64,000 bases of DNA from positions 468,362 through 532,361 of the forward strand of contig BLSF01000027.1 in assembly GCA_012862575.1 (NCBI GenBank), written 5' to 3'. Positions 29,827 to 41,087 of the stretch are shown in pieces. Below the pieces are notes generated by a model, which did not search any database, was not told the origin of the DNA, and saw only the letters and a list, made by a program, of their open reading frames with translations. Each line of letters opens with the position of its first letter. Position 1 is the first letter of the stretch. The DNA is from Parietichytrium sp. I65-24A (lineage: Eukaryota > Sar > Bigyra > Thraustochytrida > Thraustochytriidae). The translations under genes and the position numbers were made by a program.

Positions 29827-31221
29827 ATGAAGTCTGTAGCTGTCTTGGCGGCCGCCGCTGCTGTGCTCGAAAGCGTGGCAGCTGAAAATACGCTTGTGGT
29901 CAAGTCGCTCAGCGCTTACCCAGGCTACGAGGGAGACTTGAACGTCGCTATTGTGGACCCAATTGAGATCACCTCGGAATCAGGCAGCGTGAGCCTCTCT
30001 GGAAAGTTGAGTGGACTGGAGACGGGGACACAAGGTGGAATTCACATTCACGTCGGGGCGTCCTGCGAGAACGCTGGAGGCCACTATTGGGAAGGCACGA
30101 ACGCAGATCCATGGACTTCCAACTGGCAGAGTGACGCTGACGGAAAGTCGGATGTACAAGTATCCGTGAATGATGTTGGCACAGAACAATTTGCTGGCCG
30201 CACTCTGGTGATCCATAGTTCAACTGGCGCTCGTGTTTCCTGCGGGGTTATCGAGATCGTGTCTACCAGTGACTACTCTTCTGGCGTTTTGGACTCGTAC
30301 TATAATGTGACCTTCGACAGCTCTTACCCGGCACAAGGCAAGATGGGGGCATACTTTGACTTTGATGGTGCAGCTCCTGCCGGAACTGTGACTCTCGAAA
30401 CCACCAACACCTTGAAGTATGATCTGACTGGTCTCAGCCCTGGTGAGAACCACGGATTGCACATTCACGAAGGGCTTTCTTGCTCCGAAGCTGCGGGCGC
30501 GCATTACTTTACTGGTGATACCGATCCATGGAGCACTGTTGTCGCTGCTGACGAGAACGGAACTGCCACCGGCAGCATCAATGTGACCGCCCTCGTTGGC
30601 GCCTACCCTTTTGCTGATAACGTGAACCACGCCGTGGTCGTCCACGCTCCCAACTCCACAAAAATTGGATGCGCTCTTCTCGTTCGCGTTGATTTGGACA
30701 AAATTCAGGGCTTTGTAGTTGCCAACGGCAATGACACCAGCGTTACTGTTTCCGGTTGGGTTGAGGGCGCTCAGGGCACCCCAGACGCAAAGATGGGCGC
30801 ACACGTTCACGCTGGAACAAGTTGCGAGAATGCCGGTAACCATTTGAAGGACAGCGAAGGAGTTGATCCATGGCTTTCTACCTATGCTACCGTCAACATT
30901 ACCGAGAGAGACTCTGGGGATGTTTCGAGACTCGCCTTCTCGTTCACGGTGGATACGATTGGGTTTCCAGAAGTAGCAGATAAAACCTTCGTGATTCACG
31001 ACACCGCCGGCCGTCGCGTCGCCTGTGCTGATCTTGCACTTACCTCTGCTACAACCATGTCTCCAACACCGGCTCCAGATACAAACACAACCGTGTCTCC
31101 AACACCGGCTCCAGACACAAACACAACCAATGCTCCAACGAACTCTCCTAGTTCTGCGGCAACATCAGTCTCCTCCCTTTTCGCAGTGATTTCGGCTGCT
31201 ATCATTGCTCGCTTGCAATAG
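29827..31221 (+). CDS. Cu-only SOD-like repeat protein with three intact copper sites (paralogue B)
   Basis: 464 residues from the ATG at 29827 (MKSVAVLAAA). Signal peptide (1-20), three SOD-like domains, a short stalk with two copies of SPTPAPDTNTT, and a hydrophobic GPI-type tail. All four Cu ligands are present in each domain: D1 H73, H75, H86, H130; D2 H212, H214, H226, H273; D3 H327, H329, H339, H391. The disulfide pairs are C80/C139, C219/C282 and C333/C400. The active-site Arg is present in D1 (R136) and D3 (R397) but is Lys279 in D2. Zinc ligands and the electrostatic loop are missing, as in fungal Cu-only SODs and the copper-only SOD repeat proteins of animals. Paralogue of the gene 2.7 kb upstream. 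Probably a surface enzyme against superoxide; activity is inferred. Confidence 0.85.
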   Translation: MKSVAVLAAAAAVLESVAAENTLVVKSLSAYPGYEGDLNVAIVDPIEITSESGSVSLSGKLSGLETGTQGGIHIHVGASCENAGGHYWEGTNADPWTSNWQSDADGKSDVQVSVNDVGTEQFAGRTLVIHSSTGARVSCGVIEIVSTSDYSSGVLDSYYNVTFDSSYPAQGKMGAYFDFDGAAPAGTVTLETTNTLKYDLTGLSPGENHGLHIHEGLSCSEAAGAHYFTGDTDPWSTVVAADENGTATGSINVTALVGAYPFADNVNHAVVVHAPNSTKIGCALLVRVDLDKIQGFVVANGNDTSVTVSGWVEGAQGTPDAKMGAHVHAGTSCENAGNHLKDSEGVDPWLSTYATVNITERDSGDVSRLAFSFTVDTIGFPEVADKTFVIHDTAGRRVACADLALTSATTMSPTPAPDTNTTVSPTPAPDTNTTNAPTNSPSSAATSVSSLFAVISAAIIARLQ

Positions 31222-32530
31222 CTTCTTCGATAGATAGATAAAGTATTTTATGGTCTCTGTAAACTTGTCCACTTTCCATACTTTTCATCGTAGCGCAGTA
31301 AACGCATGGAAGGGAGTCCCATTTCGGGAGGATTTTTTAGTTTGACCCCGGAGACGCTCAACTGCTCAGTCTCAGTTTATTGGCCGTTGCGGTGAGCTCG
31401 TGAAAGATGAGAGCAACGTTCGCAGTTGTATGCAACTTCGCCTTAAGAATCGACATGCATTTCGATCTTGTATTTGATCCATCTTTCATTAAAAAAGAAC
31501 AGAATGTGAAATCATCTGTGAATCCGGAGAGTAAACCTTGCGCATTGTTGATGGTCAAAATCTCTCGGTGACCGAAAAAACTTGAGCATGTTCTCGTTCT
31601 GATTAAGATGCCGCGCTATTTCTAATTCTATAAACGCGCTCGAGGAGAGTCGTGTCGCGGTAGCGAGTGGGTTGTGGAAAGGATGAAGAGAGAAAGCATG
31701 GCTGCACGTTGAGGTGACGCCAAGACGCAATACACCCAATACTGCCACAGACTGTCAGTCCTGAACTTCGCCAACGCAGGCAGTGGTGAGTGAGGCACGC
31801 ACCAGACGCATTGGTTCTCTCCGTCCACGGTCTAGTAGAGGAATGCTTCATTCCTCCTCAAACGAAGGCAGAGTAGACACATTAGAACCGAGGTCGAGTG
31901 GTCAAACACGAAAACAGCAGACTCCAAAGCATCATCTCCCTATCTGCTTGTCGTGACTTTTGTTTTCATCGTCGTAGTGTGAGCAGCTGAAATCTCGTGA
32001 TGGTGTGTAGTTGTGCCCCATCGTGTCAGCGACGGCGCGCATTACGCTAGTGCCGTGGGCTTTGCTCACTCGGCCTCGCCCTTTACATTACTCGGTACCT
32101 CAGCATATGTTCCTTCCTTCCATCGTGCCCTTCGACTCTTGCGGCTGGAAGCCATGTGGACTGTAGCTCGTTCTGCATGTATCACTCACTTGCACTCGCA
32201 GGAAACAATAATGCATTGGCATCACACCTTCAAGAGCGCTTCCTCTTCGGCTTCGCTCTCTTCGTAAAGCGGGGTTTTCGCTTTCATTCGCGGAGATATC
32301 TGCGCAAAGAGCACCTGGCGTGCATTCTGTTGAAGAATTTTGGAGTCCCCATTCGCGGTTTTCCAGTGGTGAAAGCAAATTGACGGTGCGCACTCACTAA
32401 CTCGTTTACTGTCAGTGCCAAGTCGCCCGAGATGCCAGGTTGGACCCAGCCGCGTGGTGTGACTCGGTCAATTCAGCCTCCACTCTTCATCGAACTCTTA
32501 CAGTCAAGCCTTCCACCAAACGCCAGAATG

Positions 32531-32640
32531 CCAAAATCGACTTCTTTCAACTTGACTCCTGACCCTCGTGACTCGTAGAGAGCGAGAGAGCGAGAGAGAT
32601 ATTCACTTCAATCAACGATGTTTGTTCAGACTCGCGAGGT
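32531..32640. repeat. Dispersed inverted repeat, left arm
   Basis: About 110 bp that reappears in reverse complement at 41407-41507 with few differences, including a short gap in the GA-rich part. Shared words include AAATCGACTTCTTTCAACTT and TCAATCAACGATGTTTGTTC. Confidence 0.88.
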
Positions 32641-33325
32641 GAACGTTGAGCTTTCTTCAATCTTGACCAAGTGGTGGGCCCATCTGACCGGCAACAATCG
32701 AAAACACAAATTCGCGGCCCTCTCAAGCTCTCTGCTGGACTAAGTGATAGCGGTGACAGCAGCGGCGGGAATGGAGAGTGGGAAGAAGGAGGGAGGAAGG
32801 AAGGAAGGAATGAACGCGTGAAATCCATGTTCGATTCCCAATGAAATCGCGTTCAATAAACCCGGCTCAACCGCTCTTCCGCCTTACTCGACCCCACCGC
32901 TTCGCTAGGCGAAAAGTCGCGTGGAACGAGCGGCGGTGGAAGACCCGAGCAAAACTACCAGGAAAACTGGGAGAAAAAAGGATAATAAGAGTTAGAATCC
33001 GAGCCGCACCTTCACTCACTCAACTACTATTACTGTTTACCCGTCTGCGGGTGCGAGCGACTGTGAAAGAAAGATACGCTAGCAAACCAAGCTCTCGACT
33101 GACTCGACTACGCACAGGTCTACGCGAGGAACAGCGGAACAGAAGTCGCACGAGTCGCGAGTCGTATCTATCAGAATTCAGAATTCAGAAGAATTCAGAA
33201 TTGATTTACAGTCAATTTGATTTATCCATCGCATCGCATTCATTACGTTGGTTGTGAACTACACGACCAAGTCGCAGTCAGATCAATTTCACTCTCAGTC
33301 AGTCAAATCGATGGAATTTTGACGA

Positions 33326-33337
33326 ACTGACTGTGAA
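33326..33337 (-). promoter_or_regulatory. Intergenic 12-mer TTCACAGTCAGT, copy 2 (inverted)
   Basis: Reads ACTGACTGTGAA on the plus strand and is followed by GAAAG. A related GACTGTGAAAGAAAG lies at 33059-33073. Confidence 0.4.
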
Positions 33338-34062
33338 GAAAGAAGAATGAAAAACGCAACGAAAGACTTGAACTTTTGTGAGACAAGAAACTAGACTTGA
33401 CATTGTGTGAATCAACGATTTTGTTTCACAATCATTACTAGATCAGATTGGAGAGGCGTAGTGAGAGAGGGAGTCGGGATGAGCACCTGAAGCTAACTTA
33501 CTGTACATTTGCTAGCATTAGTACACGTGTGCCAGCTGGCCAAAACAAAAGTGAAATGACCAAGAACAAAACAAAATGGAAAGAAAGGATACGGAGTTGA
33601 GAGTCGTGGTTGCTGTGATTCGTTGTGGTAGAGCGAGCTCATCAAATCAGAATAAATCTTCGCTTGCCAGCTGGTCCATCTTGGAGAGGTACTAGGTTAC
33701 CAATGTTGGTAAATGCATGCATCTCGATGCCAGAGCACAATTCACACAATTCATTCTACAGCTCAGCATCTTGTGCGGCGGAACGAAATGAAACCGCTTT
33801 CCGTCGCCATGCTCTCGCGTAGAACTTTGGACTTGCCGTACTCGATGTGCTCGTCAGGAAATTGCCAGGAATGAATGACATGACATTGTACCACTTTGGC
33901 AGTGAAATGGAGGTGCAGAAGCACAAGCACAAGTAAGCACAAGCGCGACACACACACAGCAAAGACAGACGCGGCCACGAGGAAGAGAGACTCGGAGGGA
34001 GAGTAAGTACCGGTAAACGCCTGTCGTGCTAAAAATGCTTGGGGCCACCAAAGCCGCCCCAC

Positions 34063-34081
34063 AGAGAGAGAGAGAGAGAGG
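34063..34081. repeat. (GA)n tract upstream of PEPCK
   Basis: About 19 bp of pure AG, followed by GAAAGAGG-type purine-rich sequence to about 34150. Confidence 0.88.
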
Positions 34082-34598
34082 CGAAAGAGGAAAGAGGAAA
34101 AGGGTTACACAGCGTGCACAAGGAGGGAGAGCGAAAGAGAGAAAGAGAGATGTTGAGAGCGGAAATAATTGACCAAGGCGAAACTGAGGAACAGCACGGC
34201 CTAGCGCGACGTAGCGCAACGTAGAGCAACCGTGGGCACACTACCTCGTGGCTATCCGGTCGTACGCTCCAACGAGAGAATCCAAATTGCAGACAGGCAG
34301 TGTCACCGAAGCGCAGTTCTTAAGGCGGCCCCTAAGGGCGGGAGGTCTGGGTACGAGGGAGTACGGCGGACCGGTGGCAGTGGCCGTAGCCGCGGTAGGG
34401 GAGGTAATGGGAATGATCCAACTCTGAGCGCGCTGGGGTCGCGAAGGCAGTAGTAAAAGCATGTGGGTAGACTTTCGCTAGGCCTGGTAGGGACGAAAAG
34501 ATAGCGCGAAGTGATCTGCATGCAACAGACCCCAAACTGGCACAGACGGATTCGGCGCAGAGGCCAAGGCATCCAGATAGATCTTCAGAACACGAAAA

Positions 34599-36308
34599 AT
34601 GTTTCGCGCACTCAGCCAGAGCGCCAAGGTGGCCGCGCTCACGACCCAGCCTATCTACGTAGCAAAGAGGTCTGTTCTGCCAGCGATTGCACAGCGCTTC
34701 TCCACCTCGGCAACCGTCTCGGCCTCAGACCTTAACCTGGGCAAGCTTGGAATTCAGAACGACAAGGCCAAGGTGTACCGCAACCTGTCCTATGAGGATC
34801 TCGCAAAACACGAGAAGGCCAACAACGAGGGAGAGGTGACCAGCAATGGCACCTTCGCTGTAGACACTGGTATCTTCACCGGCCGCTCGCCAAAGGACAA
34901 GTGGATCGTGAAGCAGAGCCCATCTGCTGAGAACATCTGGTGGGGTGAAGTCAACCAGCCTACCTCCTCCGAAGTGTTCGACGAGCTGTACTCCACCGTC
35001 ACCAAGTACTACTCTGATCGCGAGAAGTTTTACTGCTTCGACGGGTACTGCGGAGCCAACGCAGACACTCGCAAGAACGTGCGCTTTATCACCGAGCTCG
35101 CATGGCAGTCGCACTTTGTGACCAATATGTTCATTCGCCCAAAGTCCAAGGATGAGATCAAGGACTTTAACCCAGACTTCACCATCATCAACGCTTGCAA
35201 GATCAAGGACGAGGACTACAAGAAACACGGCCTCAACTCCGAGGTTTTCGTAGCCTTCAACATTGAGAAGCGCGTCGCTATCATCGGTGGAACCTGGTAC
35301 GGTGGTGAGATGAAGAAGGGTATCTTCTCCATGATGAACTATTGGCTCCCACTCGAGGGCATCATGTCCATGCACTGCTCCGCAAACAAGGGCAAGAACG
35401 GGGACACTGCGCTCTTCTTCGGTCTCAGTGGAACCGGTAAGACCACCCTTTCCGCAGACCCAAACCGCTACCTCATCGGTGACGACGAGCATGGCTGGGA
35501 TGACGAAGGCGTCTTCAACTTTGAGGGAGGCTGCTACGCCAAGACCATTAACCTCACAGAGGAGAACGAGCCTGAGATCTACCGTGCGATCAAGCCAAAT
35601 GCTCTTCTTGAGAACGTCGTTCTCGAGAATGGCGAGCCAAAATACGACGATGTCTCCAAGACCCAGAACTCGCGCGTGTCCTACCCAATCGAGCACATCT
35701 CCAACTTTGAGCCAAACTCTAAGGGAGGCCACCCTGAAAACATCATCTTCCTCACCTGCGATGCCTTCGGAGTGCTTCCACCTGTCTCCAAGCTTACCCC
35801 AGAGCAGGCTATGTACCACTTTCTCTCCGGATACACCGCCAAGGTCGCTGGAACCGAGCGCGGAGTTACCGAGCCAACCGCCACCTTCTCCTCTTGCTTC
35901 GGCGCAGCCTTCCTCACCCTTCCACCTGTCAAGTACGCAGATCTCCTCAAGCAGAAGATCGAGAAGCACGGATCCCATGTTTACCTCGTCAACACTGGCT
36001 GGACTGGTGGCGCACACGGAGTGGGCAAGCGCATGAGCATCAAGAACACCCGCCAGTGCATCGACGCGATCCTCGACGGAACAATCAAGGGCTGCGAGTT
36101 CGAGACGGATCCAAAGTTCGGAATCTCTGTGCCAAAGACTCTTGGATCCATTCCAAAGGAGGTCTTGCACCCACGCCTCGCATGGGCTGACAAGGACTCG
36201 TACGATAAGACCGCCTCCAAGCTCGCAAACATGTTCCGTGACAACTTCAAGAAGTACGTCATGCCAGGACACACTGACTACACCCCATACGGACCACCTG
36301 CCAAGTAA
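34599..36308 (+). CDS. pckA: Phosphoenolpyruvate carboxykinase (ATP), probably mitochondrial
   Basis: Converts oxaloacetate and ATP to phosphoenolpyruvate and CO2, the entry to gluconeogenesis. 569 residues, slightly longer than the 530-540 of bacterial and yeast enzymes because of an N-terminal extension. That extension (1-43, [13 protein letters not shown]... [11 protein letters not shown]) is rich in Arg, Ser and Ala and has no acidic residue, as in a mitochondrial presequence. Family motifs are [15 protein letters not shown], the P-loop [11 protein letters not shown] (residues 275-285), [19 protein letters not shown] and NTGWTGG. The ATP-type signature is clear and the GTP-type enzyme is excluded. 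Codon use is strongly biased to C-ending codons, which suggests high expression and also produces a long spurious antisense frame. Single exon. Confidence 0.96.
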   Translation: MFRALSQSAKVAALTTQPIYVAKRSVLPAIAQRFSTSATVSASDLNLGKLGIQNDKAKVYRNLSYEDLAKHEKANNEGEVTSNGTFAVDTGIFTGRSPKDKWIVKQSPSAENIWWGEVNQPTSSEVFDELYSTVTKYYSDREKFYCFDGYCGANADTRKNVRFITELAWQSHFVTNMFIRPKSKDEIKDFNPDFTIINACKIKDEDYKKHGLNSEVFVAFNIEKRVAIIGGTWYGGEMKKGIFSMMNYWLPLEGIMSMHCSANKGKNGDTALFFGLSGTGKTTLSADPNRYLIGDDEHGWDDEGVFNFEGGCYAKTINLTEENEPEIYRAIKPNALLENVVLENGEPKYDDVSKTQNSRVSYPIEHISNFEPNSKGGHPENIIFLTCDAFGVLPPVSKLTPEQAMYHFLSGYTAKVAGTERGVTEPTATFSSCFGAAFLTLPPVKYADLLKQKIEKHGSHVYLVNTGWTGGAHGVGKRMSIKNTRQCIDAILDGTIKGCEFETDPKFGISVPKTLGSIPKEVLHPRLAWADKDSYDKTASKLANMFRDNFKKYVMPGHTDYTPYGPPAK

Positions 36309-36730
36309 GAACAATAAGCTCCGATTTTAGCTGTACCACCAGTCGCCTTTTTTCTTTCTTCTTACTTGTACCAGCCACAGTGCGCCTTTCAAAATTTTCT
36401 TTGTGCTTGTGAGCTGCGAGCTTTCTAATTGCCATTGCCACTTTACCTTTGCGATTTGCCTGCACAGTGACATAGACTTGTAAATAATCGAGCCGGATGG
36501 AGATGTGGTCGTGAGTAGCAGTAAGATTTAGCGGGTCTGAGCCCATCTTCACCAGCAGCAAGAGTTCTTGTGTCTCGCATCGGTTCGCTGTCAGCATGGA
36601 AGAGCGATTGAGAAGCGAGACATGGCGATCAAAGAGCCATGCTCATCTTTCGAAGCAGAAAAGAGAGTCTATGAAATAACTGCGGCTTTGAATGGCATTA
36701 TTTTACAAACTATATTCAATTAATCTTTCT

Positions 36731-37000
36731 CTAACAAGAGCCACTTGTTTCCGAGAGGGTCGTGCCACATTGGTTGCACTTCTGCACTTTGTCCTTGCAT
36801 GAGTCCATGACGAACGGGAGCCAGCAGAGAGGAAAGAAAAAGAACAGCAGGAGAATGAATGCAATAAGTGCGCAGCTTCCGATCTTGGTTTCCACATGGC
36901 TATTCGCGTGGCTGCATGCATATTGCTGCGGCGCCTGTTGTGCCTGAGGAACTTGCGCGGTGCCAGCAGCCTCCTGCGCTTTGTAGACGTTGTTGGACAT
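36731..37000 (-). CDS. LITAF-like small membrane protein, copy 1
   Basis: 89 residues. A Gln/Pro/Ala-rich N-terminus (8-27) precedes a LITAF-type domain: knuckle-like C29-S-H31 and H35, a 22-residue hydrophobic stretch (42-64, ALIAFILLLFFFFPLCWLPF), then MDSCKDKVQKC75NQC78GTTL. LITAF/SIMPLE domains insert shallowly in late endosomal or lysosomal membranes, with the two Cys pairs forming one zinc site on the cytosolic face. Here the second pair is standard, but the first CxxC is replaced by CxH. The start is the ATG conserved in all six copies. An in-frame upstream ATG (137 residues) exists in copies 1-3 but its frame is broken in 4-6, so it is probably 5' UTR. Confidence 0.85.
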   Translation of the reverse strand: MSNNVYKAQEAAGTAQVPQAQQAPQQYACSHANSHVETKIGSCALIAFILLLFFFFPLCWLPFVMDSCKDKVQKCNQCGTTLSETSGSC

Positions 37001-37632
37001 TCTGGGGATTGAGCTAAAAGTTGAAGATCTGTAGATTGGACGGTCGAAGATTGCTTGTTTTGCTCTTCGAAGTTTGAGTTTGGGGTCTGGAGATTGATGA
37101 AGTTTCGAGCATGGTACTTTCGTTTCAGACATAACAGCGTCCACTTTGATGGCATACTTTGCGCCAAAGCGAATCAGTGCGCTTCGTAACCGTTTCGACG
37201 AGCGCTATCATCTGAATAAGCAGTACGTTTTTCTGAACCTGGTAAATGGCAATTCGGCATCACTGGAAAGTTTCAGTTGGAGTAGGTTTCAGCGACTTGG
37301 AACTATAATCTCGAGGACTATAGTGCACACCATAAATCGAGTAGCTTAGTGCTAATTTCCAGTAGACAGCACTCTGCCAGTACTGTACTGAGACTGCTGT
37401 TTTAATGTTGTCCTGGTGGTGCGAGACATCTTGAAAAGAAAGCATAAATAAATCATTGAGGCGCATGAAGGCACCGCGCAAGAAGCATCACATGATGGAA
37501 AATAGAGTGAAAACTTTCAAGAATGTTTTAAGAATTGAGAATGCTCGCAAAAAATCTGATGATTCGAAGAATTATGCAATTATCATGTGTTCAATAAACT
37601 ATTACAACGCTATCATATTTCCGTGATAACTT

Positions 37633-37902
37633 TTAGCAAGAGCCACTTGTTTCCGAGAGCGTCATGCCGCATTGGTTGCACTTCTGCACCTTGTCCTTGC
37701 ATGAGTCCATGACGAATGGAAGCCAGCAGAGAGGGAAGAAAAAGAACAGCAGAAGAATGAATGCGATCAGTGCGCAGCTTCCGATCTTGGTTTCCACATG
37801 GCTATTCGCGTGGCTGCACGCATATTGCTGCGGCGCCTGTTGCGCCTGAGGAACTTGCGCGGTGCCAGCAGCCTCCTGCGCTTTGTAGACGTTGTTGGAC
37901 AT
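37633..37902 (-). CDS. LITAF-like small membrane protein, copy 2
   Basis: Same 89-residue protein with Met instead of Thr at position 80 (NQCGMTL). At DNA level it shares GAGCGTCATGCC with copy 4, and GCGATCAGTGCG and the CACCTTGTCC variant with copy 5. Confidence 0.84.
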   Translation of the reverse strand: MSNNVYKAQEAAGTAQVPQAQQAPQQYACSHANSHVETKIGSCALIAFILLLFFFFPLCWLPFVMDSCKDKVQKCNQCGMTLSETSGSC

Positions 37903-38522
37903 TCTGGTGATCGAGTTAAAAGTTGAAGATCTGTAATTGGACGGTCGAAGATTTGCTTGTCTTGCTTTTCGAGGTTTGAGTTGGGGGTCTGGAGATTGAT
38001 GAAGTTTCGAGCATGGCACTTTCGTTTCAGACACAACAGCGTCCACTTTGATGGCATACTTTGTGCCAAAGCGAATCAGTGCGCTTCGTGACCGTTTCGA
38101 CGAGCGCCATCATCTGAATAAGCAGTACGTTTTTCTGAACCTGGAAAATGGCAATTCGGCATCACTGGAAAGTTTCAGTTGGAGTAGGTTTCAGCGACTT
38201 GGGACTATAATCTCGAGGACCATAGTGCATACCAGTCATCGGGTACTACTACTCTACAGTACTCTGTAATGTACTAGTGAAATTATTTCTGTTCTGCTTC
38301 CCGTGTTGCATGTGCAAGATATGAAAAGAAAGCATCGATGAATCATCGAGGCCACGGGGCACCGCGCAAGGAGTATCACATGATGAGAAACAGAGTGTAC
38401 ACTTTCAAGAATTTGTTGAGAACCGAGAATGCTCGCAAAAAAAACTTATGATTCGAAGAATTAAGCAATTATCATGTGTTGAATAAACTATTTACAAAGC
38501 TATCATATTTTCGTGATAATTT

Positions 38523-38792
38523 TTAGCAAGAGCCACTTGTTTCCGAGAGGGTCGTGCCGCATTGGTTGCACTTCTGCACTTTGTCCTTGCATGAGTCCAT
38601 GACGAACGGGAGCCAGCAGAGAGGAAAGAAAAAGAACAGCAGGAGAATGAATGCAATAAGTGCGCAGCTTCCGATCTTGGTTTCCACATGGCTATTCGCG
38701 TGGCTGCACGCATATTGCTGCGGCGCCTGTTGCGCCTGAGGAACTTGCGCGGTGCCAGCAGCCTCCTGCGCTTTGTAGACGTTGTTGGACAT
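38523..38792 (-). CDS. LITAF-like small membrane protein, copy 3
   Basis: Protein identical to copy 1. The upstream flank (CTGGGGATTGAGCTAAAAG) is also of the copy 1 type, although copy 2 lies between them. Confidence 0.84.
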   Translation of the reverse strand: MSNNVYKAQEAAGTAQVPQAQQAPQQYACSHANSHVETKIGSCALIAFILLLFFFFPLCWLPFVMDSCKDKVQKCNQCGTTLSETSGSC

Positions 38793-39404
38793 TCTGGGGA
38801 TTGAGCTAAAAGTTGAAGATCTGTAGAATGGACGGTTGAAGATTGCTTGTTTTGCTCTTCGAAGTTTGAGTTTGGGGTCTGGAGATTGATGACGTTTCGA
38901 GCATGGTACTTTCGTTTCAGACATAACAGCGTCCACTTTGATGGCATACTTTGCGCCAAAGTGAATCAGTGCGCTTCGTGAATATTTTGACGAGCGCTAT
39001 CTTCTGAATAAGCAGTACGTTTCTCTGAACCTGGAAAATTGCAATTCGGCATCACTGGAAAGTTTTCAGTATGAGTAGGTTTCAGCGACTTGGAACTATA
39101 ATCTCGAGGACCATAGTGCACACCAGTAATCGTATCCTATTACTTTAAAGTACTCTACACTGTACCAGTAGTGAAATCACTTCTGCTTTCCGGGTTGTGG
39201 ACGGTGCGGGAAATGAAAGAGAGCATCGATAAATAATTGAGGCGCATGGACGCACCACGCGAGGAGCATCACATGGTGAAAAAACAGTGTACACTTTGGA
39301 GAAGGTTTTAAGAACCAGAATGTTTCCAAAAAAGCTGATGATTCTAAGAATTATACAATTATCATGTGTTCAATAAACCATTCACAACCCTATCGTGATA
39401 TCTT

Positions 39405-39674
39405 TTAGCAAGAGCCACTTGTTTCCGAGAGCGTCATGCCGCATTGATTGCATCTTTGCACTTTGTCCTTGCATGAGTCCATGACGAATGGAAGCCAGCA
39501 GAGAGGAAAGAAAAAGAACAGCAGGAGAATGAATGCAATAAGTGCGCAGCTTCCGATCTTGGTTTCCACATGGCTATTCGCGTGGCTGCACGCATATTGC
39601 TGTGGCGCCTGTTGCGCCTGAGGAACTTGCGCGGTGCCAGAAGCCTCCTGCGCTTTGTAGACGTTGTTGGACAT
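39405..39674 (-). CDS. LITAF-like small membrane protein, copy 4
   Basis: Differs from copy 1 by A12S, K74R and T80M. The upstream in-frame extension seen in copies 1-3 is frameshifted here while the 89-residue frame is intact, which supports the short start. The nucleotide pattern is a mosaic of copy 2-type and copy 1/3-type blocks. Confidence 0.84.
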   Translation of the reverse strand: MSNNVYKAQEASGTAQVPQAQQAPQQYACSHANSHVETKIGSCALIAFILLLFFFFPLCWLPFVMDSCKDKVQRCNQCGMTLSETSGSC

Positions 39675-40320
39675 TCTGGTGATCGAGTTAAAAGTTCAAG
39701 ATCTGTAGATTGGACGGTCGAAGATTTGCTTGTCTTGCTTTTCGAGGTTTGAGTTGGGGGTCTGGAGATTGATGAAGTTTCGAGCATGGTACTTTCGTTT
39801 CAGTCACAACAGCGTTCGCTTTGATGGCATACTTTGTGCCAAAGTGAATCAGTGCGCTTCGTGAATATTTTGACGAGCGCTATCTTCTGAATAAGCAGTA
39901 CGTTTCTCTGAACCTGGAAAATGGCAATTCGGCATCACTGGAAAGTTTTCAGTACGAGTAGATTTCAGCGACTTGGAACTATAATCTCGAGGACGATAGT
40001 GCACACCATAAATCGAGTAGCTTAGTGCTAATTTCCAGTAGACAGCACTCTGCCAGTACTGTACTGAAACTACTGTTTACCGGTATGAATAATGTTGTCC
40101 TGGTGGTGCGCGACATCTTGAAAAGAAAGCATGGATAAATCATTGAGGCGCATGAAGGCACCGCGCAAGAAGCATCACATGATGGAAAATAGAATGAAAA
40201 CTTTCAAGAATGTTTTAAGAACTGAGAATGCTCGCAAAAAATCTGACGATTCGAAGAATTATGCAATTATCATGTGTTGAATAAACTATTTACAACGCTA
40301 TCATATTTCTGTGATAACTT

Positions 40321-40590
40321 TTAGCAAGAGCCACTTGTTTCCGAGAGGGTCGTGCCGCATTGGTTGCACTTCTGCACCTTGTCCTTGCATGAGTCCATGA
40401 CGAATGGAAGCCAGCAGAGAGGAAAGAAAAAGAACAGCAGGAGAATGAATGCGATCAGTGCGCAGCTTCCGATCTTGGTTTCCACATGGCTATTCGCGTG
40501 GCTGCACGCATATTGCTGCGGCGCCTGTTGTGCCTGAGGGACTTGCGCGGCGCCAGCAGCCTCTTGTGCTTTGTAGACGTTGTTGGACAT
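40321..40590 (-). CDS. LITAF-like small membrane protein, copy 5
   Basis: Differs from copy 1 only by T14A. Its 5' flank (CATTCTATGTATCGAGTC on the plus strand) is shared with the inverted copy 6 and with no other copy. It forms a divergent, head-to-head pair with copy 6, with start codons 497 bp apart. Confidence 0.84.
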   Translation of the reverse strand: MSNNVYKAQEAAGAAQVPQAQQAPQQYACSHANSHVETKIGSCALIAFILLLFFFFPLCWLPFVMDSCKDKVQKCNQCGTTLSETSGSC

Positions 40591-41087
40591 TCTATGTATC
40601 GAGTCAAACTTTCAAGAGAGGTAGTTTACACGATCGAAGTTTGCTGTTGTGCTTTTGAAGTTTGAGTTTGGGGTTTGGAGATTGGAGAAGTTCCAAGCAT
40701 GGTGTTCTCAATCCAGTCACAACAACGTAATTGATGTCACACTTTACGTCAAAGCGAATCAGTGCGCCTCGCTTCCTCGACAATGTTGCTGGCTTTATGT
40801 TTCTGAATAAGCAGTGATTCACAAAGTTTCAGTAGTAACGTTTCAGCAACTTTGGGCTACAATCTCGGTACCAATTAATGTAGAGCATTTGTAAGAATCC
40901 AGGGTAGCGCACTGATTCGCTTTAAAACGGAAAGTATGCCATCCAAATGGACGCTGTTGTGACTGAAACGAAAGCACCATGCTCGGAACTTCTTCAAATC
41001 CAAATCCCAAACTCAAACTTCAAAAGCACAACAGCAAACTTCGATCGTGTAAACTACCTCTCTTGAAAGTTTGACTCGATACATAGA

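Larger units (their letters stand above)
31222..34598. other. Long gene-poor interval upstream of PEPCK
   Basis: 3.4 kb without a supported gene. It contains the left arm of a dispersed inverted repeat (32531-32640), a GGAAGGAAGG run at about 32791-32808, 12-mer copy 2 (33326-33337), and a GA tract (34063-34081). The frames are short and lack signatures. The interval may include the promoter and a 5' UTR intron of PEPCK, which I cannot define. Confidence 0.55.

Noticed and set aside
30220-30999. 259-residue minus-strand frame opposite SOD-repeat paralogue B
   Set aside because: Shadow of the three repeated SOD-like domains; no family signature.
34725-36314. 529-residue minus-strand open frame opposite PEPCK
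   Set aside because: It is the exact antisense of a strongly C-biased, well-supported gene; its composition follows from codon bias and it matches no family.
37001-38936. N-terminal extensions giving 137-residue LITAF proteins in copies 1-3
   Set aside because: The extension frame is broken by frameshift or stop in copies 4-6, while the 89-residue frame is intact in all six.
36762-40537. 61-residue plus-strand frame conserved in all LITAF copies
   Set aside because: Conservation is explained by the sense LITAF gene. It starts inside that gene's 3' end and has no independent start context.
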